A stretch of DNA of 41,168 nucleotides from an uncultured Collinsella sp. (GTDB lineage Bacteria; Actinomycetota; Coriobacteriia; Coriobacteriales; Coriobacteriaceae), in contig CANNOC010000021.1 in the NCBI GenBank assembly GCA_947507155.1, forward strand, positions 1 through 41,168. The letters are read 5' to 3'. Every line of letters starts with the position of its first letter. The first letter of the stretch is position 1. The notes beneath the pieces were generated by a model that saw nothing but the letters and a program-made list of their open reading frames with translations, did no database searches and was not told the origin of the DNA. Made by a program: the position numbers and the translations under genes. Shown here piece by piece: positions 28,803-37,729 of this stretch.

Positions 28803-29567
28803 CTAAACCTCCTTGTCAGTCGCTTTAAGGTATTGCTCGTCGTCCACGGGCTCCAACCACTCGTTGGAGGCCTCCTCGCCCGGAACCTCCACCGCGAGAT
28901 GGGAGAACCAGCTGTCGGGCGCCGCACCGTGCCAGTGCTTTACGCCTGCGGGAATATTTACTACATCGCCGGGGCACAGCTCCTGTGCCGGTTTGCCCCA
29001 TTCCTGGTAAAACCCTCGGCCAGCCACGCAGACGAGGATCTGCCCGCCGCCGCTTTTGGCGTGATGGGTGTGCCAGTTGTTGCGGCAGCCGGGCTCAAAC
29101 GTCACGTTGTAAACGCCGACTTGCTCGGTGGAAAGGGGTGAGAGGTAGCTTTGACCGATAAAGTACTTCGCAAATGCGTCGTTGGGGGCACCGATGGGAA
29201 ACGCCATCTCGTTTTGGTGCTGCGCCTTTGCGTCGGCAGCGTCTTCGTCCGCCCAGACCTCCTTCGCCATGCGAAAGGCCGCCCATGCCTTGGGCCAGCC
29301 TGCGTAAAACGCCGCGTGCGTAAGGATTTCTGCTATCTCCGTCCTGGTCACGCCATTGTTCTTTGCGGACATCAGATGGTATTGGAACGAGGAGTCCGTC
29401 AGTCCCTGCGCCATCAGGGCCACAACCGTCACCACGCTGCGATCTCGAAGGGAAAGCCCGTCTTCTCGGCTCCACACCTCGCCGAACAGCACATCGTCAT
29501 TGAGCTGTGCAAATTTGGGGGCAAAGTCCCCCAGGACATCTCTGCCTGCCGTTTGTTTAATTGCCAT
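28803..29567 (-). CDS. Carboxymuconolactone decarboxylase-like / cupin fusion
   Basis: A 254-aa two-domain protein with AGGAGG nine bases before its ATG. Residues about 25-110 are a CMD/AhpD-like helical domain (LSLRDRSVVTVVALMAQG, then EIAEILTHAAFYAGWPKAW), but without the CXXC of AhpD peroxidase partners. Residues about 150-230 are a cupin with metal-ligand residues in NNWHTHHAKSGGGQILVC and a second motif ending PAGVKHWHG. Such fusions occur in gut bacteria beside aldo-keto reductases and flavodoxins, with no proven reaction. It heads the operon containing the broken hydrolase and is transcribed divergently from MerR, whose operator lies between. Confidence 0.9.
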   Translation of the reverse strand: MAIKQTAGRDVLGDFAPKFAQLNDDVLFGEVWSREDGLSLRDRSVVTVVALMAQGLTDSSFQYHLMSAKNNGVTRTEIAEILTHAAFYAGWPKAWAAFRMAKEVWADEDAADAKAQHQNEMAFPIGAPNDAFAKYFIGQSYLSPLSTEQVGVYNVTFEPGCRNNWHTHHAKSGGGQILVCVAGRGFYQEWGKPAQELCPGDVVNIPAGVKHWHGAAPDSWFSHLAVEVPGEEASNEWLEPVDDEQYLKATDKEV

Positions 29568-29769
29568 GATCGATTTCCTCCTGTCGATGGTTTTGAGTGC
29601 AAAACTGCTTCCGTCCAGCTAAGCCGCGCCTAGACTCCTGTGCCCATTCGTCGCGCCTGCTCAAGAGCGAGATGCCCGCCGATTTCGCCCACGCCGTTCA
29701 AGCCGCCGGCGAATACCGTTCCGGCAAGCGTGCGCCTTTGGCGAAAATCCCTTGCGCTCCCGATTTATA

Positions 29770-29812
29770 TTGACGAAAATAAAGGTAATACCTAAACCTA
29801 ACTTTAGGTCAA
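29770..29812 (-). promoter_or_regulatory. MerR-type operator with 19-bp promoter spacer
   Basis: The dyad ACCTAAA-N6-TTTAGGT (29790-29809) lies between a minus-strand TTGACC (29807-29812) and TACCTT (29782-29787) exactly 19 bp apart. An overlong spacer with a central dyad is the signature of MerR-activated promoters. It reads toward the CMD-cupin operon; the divergent TTGACG at 29770-29775 may serve merR itself. Confidence 0.75.
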
Positions 29813-29843
29813 GGAGTTAATTCGAGATTTGTCCGGAGGGACC

Positions 29844-30284
29844 ATGTACACAATCGGACAGGTGGCGGAGATGTTCGGTCTGCCCGTTTCCACGCTGCGT
29901 TATTACGATAAGCAGGGATTGTTCCCGGGGCTGGAGCGGACGTCCGGCATTCGCCGATTCGGCGATACGGAACTCGAGGCGCTTCGGGTCATCGAATGCC
30001 TGAAGAAGGCTGGGATGGAGATCAAGGACATCCGGCTGTTCATGGAATGGTGTGCGGAGGGCCCATCGACATATCCCAAGCGCAAGGCCATGTTCGAGGA
30101 GCGAAAGGCCCACATGGAGTCGGAGATTGCGAAGATGAACCGCGCGCTGGACATGTTGAAGTTCAAATGCTGGTACTACGAGCAGGCGATCCAAGATGGC
30201 AACGAGGATAGAGTGAAGGCGCTGATTCCCGACAATTTGCCGGAAGAGATCAAAGATACCTACAATAACGCCCACGCTCAATAA
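29844..30284 (+). CDS. MerR-family regulator
   Basis: A 146-aa protein from ATG 29844 behind GGAGGG. The winged HTH occupies residues 1-70 (TIGQVAEMFGLPVSTLRYYD, then GIRRFGDTELEALRVIECLKKAGM), and a long dimerisation helix runs from about 80 to 120. The C-terminus holds one cysteine in KCWYYEQA and is otherwise polar, with no metal-binding loop like that of MerR or CueR. It most resembles the subgroup controlling stress and aldehyde genes. The operator at 29790-29809 lies directly upstream, between it and the CMD-cupin operon. Confidence 0.92.
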   Translation: MYTIGQVAEMFGLPVSTLRYYDKQGLFPGLERTSGIRRFGDTELEALRVIECLKKAGMEIKDIRLFMEWCAEGPSTYPKRKAMFEERKAHMESEIAKMNRALDMLKFKCWYYEQAIQDGNEDRVKALIPDNLPEEIKDTYNNAHAQ

Positions 30285-30344
30285 TGCCGCCCGATGCTCA
30301 AGGGGCTTTGGCAAGGGACTCTTTCCGAGCAGAACGAAAAAGAA

Positions 30345-30372
30345 AGCCTCCGAACTAGAGGTTCCGGAGGCT
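30345..30372. terminator. Bidirectional terminator between merR-type and lysR-type genes
   Basis: AGCCTCCG-AAC and GTTCCGGAGGCT pair with one bulged G around TAGAG. An A-rich tract (AACGAAAAAGAA) before it supplies a U-tract to minus-strand transcripts. Confidence 0.7.
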
Positions 30373-30420
30373 GTTATTCCCGTTATTCCCATAGGCATAA
30401 GCGCATCTGTTCGCGATTGC

Positions 30421-31320
30421 CTATCGATGCTCTGCCTCGAGCACGGCAGACACCGCATCGAGGAACTCCCGCACATGGTCTGCGGGGTGCGACGAATGAA
30501 GCAGCCCGTAAGACACGAGACAGTCCCAATCGGTAGGGACGGTTTTGAGCATGGGGTGGACGTTGGCCCACAACGGCAGCGTCGCAAGCGCGAGGTCCTC
30601 GTTCGCGCCGCGATTGAACACCTCCGCCCGATATTGCGGGAAGTCTACGAGCGCGATTTGAGGATGATGCAAGAGTATCTCGTCGCGCACGCGGTCGATT
30701 TCGGCGTTCCAGCCCCGGCGTATAAGCATAAGACTGTGATTGTGGAGGTCGTCGAATGTGACGATGTCGCGTTTGGCGAGTTCGTTGTCGACGGGAACGG
30801 CGCACCAGAGCGGCTCGCGCGAAAGCTCGAGGCCCAGGCACCCGCGCTCTTTAAGAAAGGCATCGTCGAAAATCCCCGCCACGATATCCATGTCTTGCCC
30901 GAGGTTCGCCAAACCGCGCGCCGCCGAGGGTGTGTTTTCAAACGTGACTACCTGAAGGCTCATGCCAGGGCAACGTTCCTTCACCTTCGGCCACAGCTTC
31001 GTGAGCGGCGTACTGGGCGTCATGAGCGACACTCCCACGCGGATGATGCGCTTCTCTCCACGCTCGGCGACGCGGGCGCGTGCGATTGATTCTTGAGAGT
31101 ACTGCACGATATGGCGGGCGTCGGCGAGCAGCGACCTGCCTGCTCGCGTAAGCGAAAGCCCCTGATGCGATCGGTGGAACAGCGTAAGGCCTAGCCGCGA
31201 CTCCAGCAGGTTCATCTGCTTGATGACGGCCGTGGGCGTGATGAAGGACTCTTGTGCCGCCTTGGAGAAGCTGCCCGCCTCCGCCACGCGGATGAAAGTG
31301 TCAAGCTGTGGGTTGTACAT
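30421..31320 (-). CDS. LysR-family regulator
   Basis: 299 aa from ATG 31320, preceded by AGGAGG; five upstream codons are excluded. The N-terminal HTH (1-65) has the LysR signature FIRVAEAGSFSKAAQESFIT, then SAVI-like TAVIKQMNLLESRLGLTLFHRS. The periplasmic-binding-like effector domain spans about 90-295. It diverges from an aldo-keto reductase gene with a 129-bp gap containing an AT dyad, the usual arrangement for a LysR regulator and its target. The inducer is unknown; context suggests reactive carbonyls or quinones. Confidence 0.92.
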   Translation of the reverse strand: MYNPQLDTFIRVAEAGSFSKAAQESFITPTAVIKQMNLLESRLGLTLFHRSHQGLSLTRAGRSLLADARHIVQYSQESIARARVAERGEKRIIRVGVSLMTPSTPLTKLWPKVKERCPGMSLQVVTFENTPSAARGLANLGQDMDIVAGIFDDAFLKERGCLGLELSREPLWCAVPVDNELAKRDIVTFDDLHNHSLMLIRRGWNAEIDRVRDEILLHHPQIALVDFPQYRAEVFNRGANEDLALATLPLWANVHPMLKTVPTDWDCLVSYGLLHSSHPADHVREFLDAVSAVLEAEHR

Positions 31321-31348
31321 CGATCCTCCTGCCACGCATTATGTGCCG

Positions 31349-31369
31349 TATATACCCCATGGTTATATC
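31349..31369. promoter_or_regulatory. Candidate LysR binding dyad
   Basis: TATATA and TATATC flank CCCCATGGT, giving a T-N11-A-type dyad about 30 bp from the lysR-type start and 80 bp from the aldo-keto reductase start. Position and symmetry fit a LysR recognition site. Confidence 0.4.
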
Positions 31370-31449
31370 CATCATTCCAACGTGAACTTCTCGCACGCCA
31401 GTAAACGCCGTAGCCTTGTATTCGAAAAGTCACCATTAAGGAGGAGACC

Positions 31450-32298
31450 ATGGAGTATCTGAAGCTCAACAACGACGTAGAGATGCCCATCGAGGGTTTG
31501 GGCACCTTCCTCATGACCCCGGCCGAGGCCGAGGCAGCCGCAACCGCCGCGCTCGCGGCTGGCTACGAGCACATCGACACCGCCAACGCCTACATGAACG
31601 AGCGCGCCGTAGGCCGTGCCATCGCCAAGAGCAGCATCGCGCGCGACAAGATCTTCGTCTCCACCAAGCTCTGGCCGAGCGTCTACGGCGCGGGCATACC
31701 GGCGGTGGACGCCACGCTCCAGCGCCTGGGGCTCGACTACGTCGACATGCTCATCCTGCACCAGCCGGTAGGCGACTACCTGGCCGTGTGGCGCACGATG
31801 GAGGAGGCCTACCGCGCGGGCAAGGTGCGCGCCCTCGGCCTCTCCAACTTCCCGCAAGACAAGATCGCTGAGGTCATCGAGGTCGCCGACATCAAGCCGC
31901 AGCTCGTGACCGTTGAGTGCCACCCCTACCACGCCCAGCGCGACCTGCGCGCCTACCTCGCGCCGTACGGCACGGTGATCGAGGCGTGGTACCCGCTCGG
32001 CCACGGCGACAAAGGTCTTCTGGAGGAGCCCGTCTTCGTCGCTCTCGCCGAGAAGTACGGCAAGACCCCGGCCCAGGTGATCCTGCGCTGGCACGTGCAG
32101 ATGGGCACCTCCATCATCCCCGGCTCCAAGAACCCCGCCCACATCGCCGACAACGCGAACATCTTCGACTTCTCCCTCACCGAAGACGAGATGGCCGAGA
32201 TTGCCAAGCTCGACGGAACCATGACCTACTACACCGCCACTGAGGAAGCACTCGCGGGCTACCTGGCCATACGCCCCGATTTCGACGCGCAGGAGTAG
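31450..32298 (+). CDS. Aldo/keto reductase
   Basis: A 282-aa NADPH-dependent (beta/alpha)8 reductase with AAGGAGG upstream. The catalytic tetrad is D43, Y48 (HIDTANAYMNE), K73 (VSTKLW) and H104 (LILHQP). The NADPH-phosphate-binding region IIPGSKNPAHIADN lies near residue 220, and the sequence around 160-170 (VECHPYHAQRDLR) matches the AKR5-type group of 2,5-diketogluconate and methylglyoxal reductases. It is the probable target of the divergent LysR regulator and is followed by a flavodoxin remnant and a second aldo-keto reductase. It likely reduces small aldehydes. Confidence 0.93.
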   Translation: MEYLKLNNDVEMPIEGLGTFLMTPAEAEAAATAALAAGYEHIDTANAYMNERAVGRAIAKSSIARDKIFVSTKLWPSVYGAGIPAVDATLQRLGLDYVDMLILHQPVGDYLAVWRTMEEAYRAGKVRALGLSNFPQDKIAEVIEVADIKPQLVTVECHPYHAQRDLRAYLAPYGTVIEAWYPLGHGDKGLLEEPVFVALAEKYGKTPAQVILRWHVQMGTSIIPGSKNPAHIADNANIFDFSLTEDEMAEIAKLDGTMTYYTATEEALAGYLAIRPDFDAQE

Positions 32299-32312
32299 CG
32301 CTCAGACGATAA

Positions 32313-33460
<1,148 letters not shown>

Positions 33461-33504
33461 ACGAGCGGTCAGACCGCACTGATAACTTACTAGGAGGAAT
33501 TGCC

Positions 33505-34668
33505 ATGAACTCATTCACGTACGACTACCCGGTCAGGAACTACTTCGGCGAGGGGGTCATGGACCAGGCACTCGACGCCGAGATGGGTGCCATGGGCAAG
33601 ACAGTGATGCTCGCCTACGGCGGAGGTTCGGTCAAGCGAACCGGCGTCTACGGCCACGTGGTCGATAAGCTCACGAGCGCTGGCAAGCGCGTGGTGGACT
33701 TCGGCGGAATCATGCCCAATCCGACCTACGAGAAGTGCCAGGAAGGCGCCGCGCTCGCACGCGAGGAGCAGGTCGACTTCATTCTCGCCGTCGGCGGCGG
33801 GTCGGTCTTCGACTGCTGCAAGGTGGTCTCCGCGCAGGCGATGCTTGACGAGGACATCGAGACGTTCGAGCACGCCGACGGCAAGATGCCGAGCTCGTTC
33901 ATCCCCATGGGCTGCATCGGGACGCTCTCCGGCACGGGCGCCGAGCAGAACAACGGCGCCGTCATCACCAACGAGGAGACGCACGTGAAGGGCGCCTATC
34001 TGGGGGCGATGCCCATGTGGGCGGCGCTCGACCCGGCGCTCACGCTCACCGTGCCGCACGCGCAGTTCATGAGCGGCGCGTTCGACACGCTCTCGCACTG
34101 CATGGAGAGCTATTTCGGAAGCCCGCGCGGGCGCAACGTCACCGACGACATCAACCTCGCCATCCAGCGTAACGTCATCCGCAACATGCGGATTATCGCG
34201 GACGACGACCAGAACCTCGATGCCCGAAGCGAGCTCGTATACGACTCCGCCATGGCCGAGAACGGCGCGCTCAAGATCGGCAAGTCAACGGACTTCCAGG
34301 CGCACATGATCCAGCACCAGTACGGCGCGTACACCCATACCAACCACGGAATGGGCCTCGCGGTCATCCACCCTGCGCTCTACCGCCACCTGGCCCCCGA
34401 GGCGCCCGCGCAGTTCGCCCGTTGGGCGAGCGAGGTGTGGGACGTCGACGCCAAGGGCAAAGACGACCTTACGGTGGCGCTCGAAGGCATCGACCGCCTG
34501 CAGACGTTCATCGGCGAGATGGGGCTTCCCACGAGCTTCGCCGAGATGGGCTCCGACGCGTCCGACGAGACGCTGCACAAGGTTGCGAACACATGCGTGC
34601 TCACCGGCGGCTGCGCCAAGAAACTGGAGCGCAGCGAGGTGTTCCAGATTCTGACCGAGTGCCTCTAG
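33505..34668 (+). CDS. Iron-containing alcohol dehydrogenase
   Basis: 387 aa from ATG 33505 behind AGGAGG. The N-terminal Rossmann-like domain has GGGSVKRTG and the NAD(P)-binding GGGSVFDCCK. The metal-binding domain has ligands in FDTLSHCMESYF (Asp and His near residue 195) and in HMIQHQYGAYTHTNHGMG (histidines near 270-280). This matches the butanol dehydrogenase/YqhD branch, which reduces aldehydes with NADPH. It ends the aldo-keto reductase run and is followed by a strong terminator, closing this metabolic block. Confidence 0.93.
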   Translation: MNSFTYDYPVRNYFGEGVMDQALDAEMGAMGKTVMLAYGGGSVKRTGVYGHVVDKLTSAGKRVVDFGGIMPNPTYEKCQEGAALAREEQVDFILAVGGGSVFDCCKVVSAQAMLDEDIETFEHADGKMPSSFIPMGCIGTLSGTGAEQNNGAVITNEETHVKGAYLGAMPMWAALDPALTLTVPHAQFMSGAFDTLSHCMESYFGSPRGRNVTDDINLAIQRNVIRNMRIIADDDQNLDARSELVYDSAMAENGALKIGKSTDFQAHMIQHQYGAYTHTNHGMGLAVIHPALYRHLAPEAPAQFARWASEVWDVDAKGKDDLTVALEGIDRLQTFIGEMGLPTSFAEMGSDASDETLHKVANTCVLTGGCAKKLERSEVFQILTECL

Positions 34669-34706
34669 ATCGGCGGGGGTCCCGATCCGCCCGCGCCGAA
34701 GAAAAC

Positions 34707-34749
34707 AGGAAGGCTCCTCGTTTTTCACGAGGAGCCTTCTGAGTTTTTA
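34707..34749 (+). terminator. Intrinsic terminator after the alcohol dehydrogenase
   Basis: AGGAAGGCTCCTCG and CGAGGAGCCTTCT form a long stem with a T-rich loop, followed by GAGTTTTT. It is a strong rho-independent terminator. Confidence 0.88.
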
Positions 34750-34859
34750 CCCGATTGTGAAACCATGTGGCTTGCAGGTGCGGCGGTTGCGAAACGCCCC
34801 CATCGGTCGCCATCGGACCGTACGAAACCGTATGAAATACAAGAACAAGTGTTCTATTA

Positions 34860-34952
34860 CTATTCCCGCTCAGTGACTAATCCAATCCGAGTGTTGTCGA
34901 TGCGTGTCTCGTCGTACCGCCTAAGGGCCAATTCGTGCCCAATTTGGGCGAA
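34860..34952 (-). pseudogene. Possible 3' remnant of an unknown gene
   Basis: A 30-codon minus-strand frame ends ALRRYDETRIDNTRIGLVTE-RE-stop and is closed upstream by TGA. It has no start signal. The last codons resemble in sequence and position the ends of the remnants at 38760 and 40873. Evidence is limited to protein-like composition and this resemblance. The rest of the 453-bp stretch 34669-35121 holds only the terminator and the direct repeat at 34948. Confidence 0.25.
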
Positions 34953-35015
34953 TCAGGCCCTTGATTCGCGATTTCGGGAATGACTCAATTGATTCGCGAA
35001 ACCGCAGGTCGCTTC
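34948..35015. repeat. 68-bp direct repeat, copy 1
   Basis: It starts GCGAATCAGGCCC and ends in GATTCGCGAAACCGCAGG plus TCGCTTC. It matches 36110-36176 in the same orientation with a few substitutions and one extra base; the last 28 bases are identical. It lies 106 bp beyond the DUF3800 stop codon. It may be a duplication flanking an inserted module or a shared 3' regulatory element. Confidence 0.85.
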
Positions 35016-35121
35016 TTTAATCAATCCCGGGTTTCCACCGGGGTTCGTAGCGAGTGGCTTGAAAAGGGTGATTCGGAAGATCAGAGGACAGGGGCGGGAA
35101 AGCCCCCTTGGCAGCATCCCG

Positions 35122-35799
35122 CTACTTGATCATCTTGCGGCGCGCTTGCTTGAGCCAGTTCTTCTTGAACGTGCCTATGCCGCCGAAGAACTTGTTGTAA
35201 GTCTCGCCGTCTTCCTTCGCCGCGTACTTGACCGCCGCAAGCTCGATGGTGCAGAGGTAGTCCGCTGCTTGCTCGAGACGGTAGTCGGTCATCGAAGTCT
35301 TGCGCCGCTCGACGACCCCTTTGGAAAGCACGAAGCCGATCGACTGGTCGAGCGCCTGCTTCACGATGTCCTGGCCGTTGTCGTAATAGACCTTCACCTC
35401 GTCGAAGCTTTGAAAGAATTCTAAGCGATCAAACAAAAGGCCCGAAATATCGCGCTTCATGCGCGAGGTGAGCTTCGCCAGATCCTCGAACTCGCTTCTG
35501 CGGTAGACGAACGTTCTATAGGAGACGGGAAGGCGCTGAACCAGAACGTTGAACGAGTACAGCATCTTCTTGCGCGCCCGCAGGTCGATCCCCTCGTACG
35601 GCCCGTGGCCGTTCAGCAGCGGCTCAGAATGGAACGGTATGTTCGGGAGGTCGGAGCTGGCGAGGGACTGCTCGTATCGAGAGACCTTGTCGGCAATGCC
35701 CTCCGACTGGTCGTGGAGCACGAGGGTCAAAAGGTAGTACCGGGCCTTTCCGCCCCGATCGCCGCTCTCGTCGACGAATATGCTCAGGTCTCGCGCCAA
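35122..35799 (-). CDS. DUF3800 protein
   Basis: 225 aa from TTG 35799, with AGGGG six bases upstream. The N-terminus IFVDESGDRGG is the DUF3800 hallmark, with D10 and E11 on the first strand of a predicted RNase H-like fold. The C-terminal half has DYRLEQAADYLCTIEL, the second conserved acidic helix, and the protein ends GIGTFKKNWLKQARRK, also a family trait. The function of DUF3800 is unproven; the fold suggests nucleic-acid cleavage and the genes are frequent in phage and defence islands. It sits immediately downstream of a structured RNA ending in a terminator, and Rfam includes several DUF3800-associated RNA motifs (Weinberg and co-workers). Confident on family. Confidence 0.85.
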   Translation of the reverse strand: MARDLSIFVDESGDRGGKARYYLLTLVLHDQSEGIADKVSRYEQSLASSDLPNIPFHSEPLLNGHGPYEGIDLRARKKMLYSFNVLVQRLPVSYRTFVYRRSEFEDLAKLTSRMKRDISGLLFDRLEFFQSFDEVKVYYDNGQDIVKQALDQSIGFVLSKGVVERRKTSMTDYRLEQAADYLCTIELAAVKYAAKEDGETYNKFFGGIGTFKKNWLKQARRKMIK

Positions 35800-35815
35800 T
35801 ATATGCCCCTGGATA

Positions 35816-36058
35816 GAATAAAAGCCGGGGGATAAGCCCCCGGCACTTGGAGGTAGCTGAAACAGCCACCAAAATTCTTATACCAGATCTAAGCCGGCTA
35901 TGCAAGGATTCCCGCAACGCGAGTGGGTTTCTGGCACTGGAGATTCCGAGGTGCAGCATGCCCCCGCCGATTGTCGGCGTGTTCCGTACGGGCAACTTGC
36001 CTGCTGAGGCAAGTGAGCCCCGGCGACTTGCATCAGCGGTCGTACCGAGGCTAACTGG
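35816..36058 (-). ncRNA. Presumptive DUF3800-associated structured RNA
   Basis: The ~240-nt stretch upstream of DUF3800 has no reading frame of note but is rich in helices. Local hairpins: CTTGCC/GGCAAG (35996-36013), GCCGA/TCGGC (35966-35978) and an 8-bp stem at 35852-35870. A 7-bp pairing ATGCAAG/CTTGCAT joins 35900-35906 with 36027-36033. A 5-bp pairing CGTAC/GTACG (36041-36045 with 35986-35990) crosses it, as in a pseudoknot. It ends in the terminator at 35820-35844. TACAAT (36064-36069, minus) is a possible -10 with a poor -35. Which of the published DUF3800 RNA classes it belongs to, if any, needs a covariance search. Confidence 0.65.
35820..35844 (-). terminator. Terminator between the structured RNA and DUF3800 gene
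   Basis: On the minus strand GCCGGGGG-CTTAT-CCCCCGGC is an 8-bp GC-only stem followed by TTTTATT. It ends 20 bases before the DUF3800 start, so most transcripts from upstream should stop here as a short RNA, with some read-through into the protein gene. Confidence 0.8.
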
Positions 36059-36109
36059 TTTGCATTGTAGCGCATGCATTCTGTTCGCGAGGTCTTAAGT
36101 GTCCGATGT

Positions 36110-36176
36110 GCGAATCAACCCCTTATTCGCGGGTTCAGGAATGGCTCGATTGATTCGCGAAACCGCAGGTCGCTTC
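36110..36176. repeat. 67-bp direct repeat, copy 2
   Basis: The same element as 34948-35015, here 18 bp beyond the stop of the 510-aa gene and just upstream of the structured RNA. The two copies enclose the RNA-DUF3800 module of 1.1 kb. Confidence 0.85.
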
Positions 36177-36194
36177 ATGCGCACCGGCATCGCC

Positions 36195-37727
36195 CTACGA
36201 ATATGCAACCTTGTTGACGCCGACGAGCCCTCGCTCAAAGAAGACGACGTCTGCGGTGTGCAGGCACGCCGTTTTCACGGATGGCGCAGAGAGTCGGGGC
36301 GCCGTCGAAACGGCGGCTGTCTTTACCCTTGCCGTTTTAATGCTCGCCCCTTTGATGCCGAGCATCGAAAGCAGGTGCTTGGGAACCTCGTAGTCTTGCT
36401 CGATGAGGCCAAAGAATGTGACGCCGGAATCGACGCACACCTTCATGACGCAAGACGAGACGGGCTTGAACGCCATGCTTCCCGCCGCTCCGCCGACGAA
36501 GGATCCAATGAGCACAGGGAGGGTCGCCCCGCCTGTCAGGGCGGTCGCGACAGCGGCTCCGCCGAGCATCATGACGGTTGAGAACACGGATTGGCCCATG
36601 TTGCTCGCCATCTCGACGGGCTCGATCCTCCCCGACGCCACGAGATAGGAGTTTCGGCACGCCTCCATGGTTAGCACGACGAGTGATGCGATGACGTTCG
36701 CGCCCCTCGATCCCATTGCGGCGGCCTTTACCGTCTCGCCGAAGGCGCCCTTTGCTGCTGCGGCAGTGATTGCCGCGGTCGCCGATCCGGACACGAACCC
36801 GTTGGTGGCGCCGGCGCATGCCGCCGTCCCGATGGACTTCAAGTGCTCGTCGTCGATTTCTCCTTCCGCGATCAGGTAATCGATGGCGCGGTAGATCTCG
36901 GGGGCAACGCTCAGAGCGGCGCTCAGGGCGGCGGCTGTGCCGCCGGCCTTGAGCGATTGCTTCACTATGTCGCTCGCAGCGATTAGTTGGGACGTGGTCA
37001 TGCCGTCGTCCGCAGGGTCGAGCTTCTTCTTGTTCGAGACGTCGATCGCCTTTCGGCGCATCTCCTCGTTCGTGGCGGGCCTGCCCTCGACGCCCTCAGG
37101 TGTCTCGATTCGGTCCGTCAGGTTGTCGCGTACCTTCGTCCAGCGCTGCACCTCTTCGTCCAAGCCGCGGCCTTTCGCGCGCTCGATGCGTATCAGCGTG
37201 TACTGCTTGGCTGCTTCAAGCTTGTCCGACGGGATCAGGCCGCCCATGTCGCCGTAGAGCAAGTCGTCTGGGGTTTTGCCCGCGAAGCCCTTCTCGACGG
37301 CCCACTCGTCAAAAGAGAGATCCGCATATCTTTTCGGCCTGCCGTTGTACGAATCGCGAAGCGTCGTCGCGAGCTTGCGCGCGATGTTCTTCGGGTCGGT
37401 CAGGAACTTGAGCTGGTACTGATCGGCGCCCCAGGCCACATCCGCAGACCCGAGGTCGTGCGAGTCGAGCCTGATGCCCTTGGCGTCGACCCTCTTAACG
37501 GCAGCGTCGACGTTCGCCGTCCCAAAGGCCCATTCCTCCGCCAGGAATCCCTTGAGGGAGTCCTGCGCCGCCTTGCTGTTTTTGTAGTGGTCGTAGGAGT
37601 TCATCGCGGAGTACAGCTCCTCGATGGCGGCCTCCACGCTGTTCACCCAGCTCGCAGCATCCATCCCGGCGGGCACGGCGGCGGCATGGCGCGCGGAGAA
37701 CTCGAACCCCTTGTCGAAATCGTTCAT
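36195..37727 (-). CDS. Unknown protein: nuclease-like N-terminus plus glycine-rich membrane region
   Basis: A 510-aa protein I cannot name. Residues 58-110 contain KGFLAEEW (E64/E65), then GSADVAWG with D96, then YQLK with Q105 and K107. The spacing D-x8-Q-x-K resembles a PD-(D/E)XK nuclease core with Q for the second acid. Residues about 260-430 hold several Gly/Ala-rich hydrophobic segments (TNGFVSGSATAAITAAAAKG, then LGGAAVATALTGGATLPVLI, then GSFVGGAAGSMAF), like membrane-inserting zipper helices. The C-terminus carries five-residue periodicity: SIKTA, RVKTA, AVSTA, PRLSA, VKTA, CLHTA. It starts three bases after the stop of the 216-aa partner. A membrane-damaging or DNA-cutting effector is possible; this is inference from motifs only. 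Confidence 0.7.
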   Translation of the reverse strand: MNDFDKGFEFSARHAAAVPAGMDAASWVNSVEAAIEELYSAMNSYDHYKNSKAAQDSLKGFLAEEWAFGTANVDAAVKRVDAKGIRLDSHDLGSADVAWGADQYQLKFLTDPKNIARKLATTLRDSYNGRPKRYADLSFDEWAVEKGFAGKTPDDLLYGDMGGLIPSDKLEAAKQYTLIRIERAKGRGLDEEVQRWTKVRDNLTDRIETPEGVEGRPATNEEMRRKAIDVSNKKKLDPADDGMTTSQLIAASDIVKQSLKAGGTAAALSAALSVAPEIYRAIDYLIAEGEIDDEHLKSIGTAACAGATNGFVSGSATAAITAAAAKGAFGETVKAAAMGSRGANVIASLVVLTMEACRNSYLVASGRIEPVEMASNMGQSVFSTVMMLGGAAVATALTGGATLPVLIGSFVGGAAGSMAFKPVSSCVMKVCVDSGVTFFGLIEQDYEVPKHLLSMLGIKGASIKTARVKTAAVSTAPRLSAPSVKTACLHTADVVFFERGLVGVNKVAYS

Positions 37728-37729
37728 CC

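Noticed and set aside
29640..29774. A plus-strand frame ending in APDLY before the MerR operator, possibly a gene remnant
   Set aside because: No start signal and no recognisable family; it lies in the probable leader of the divergent CMD-cupin transcript.
35820..36100. CRISPR array or transposon end upstream of the DUF3800 gene
   Set aside because: There are no regularly spaced repeats and no transposase. The helices and terminator fit a single structured RNA better.
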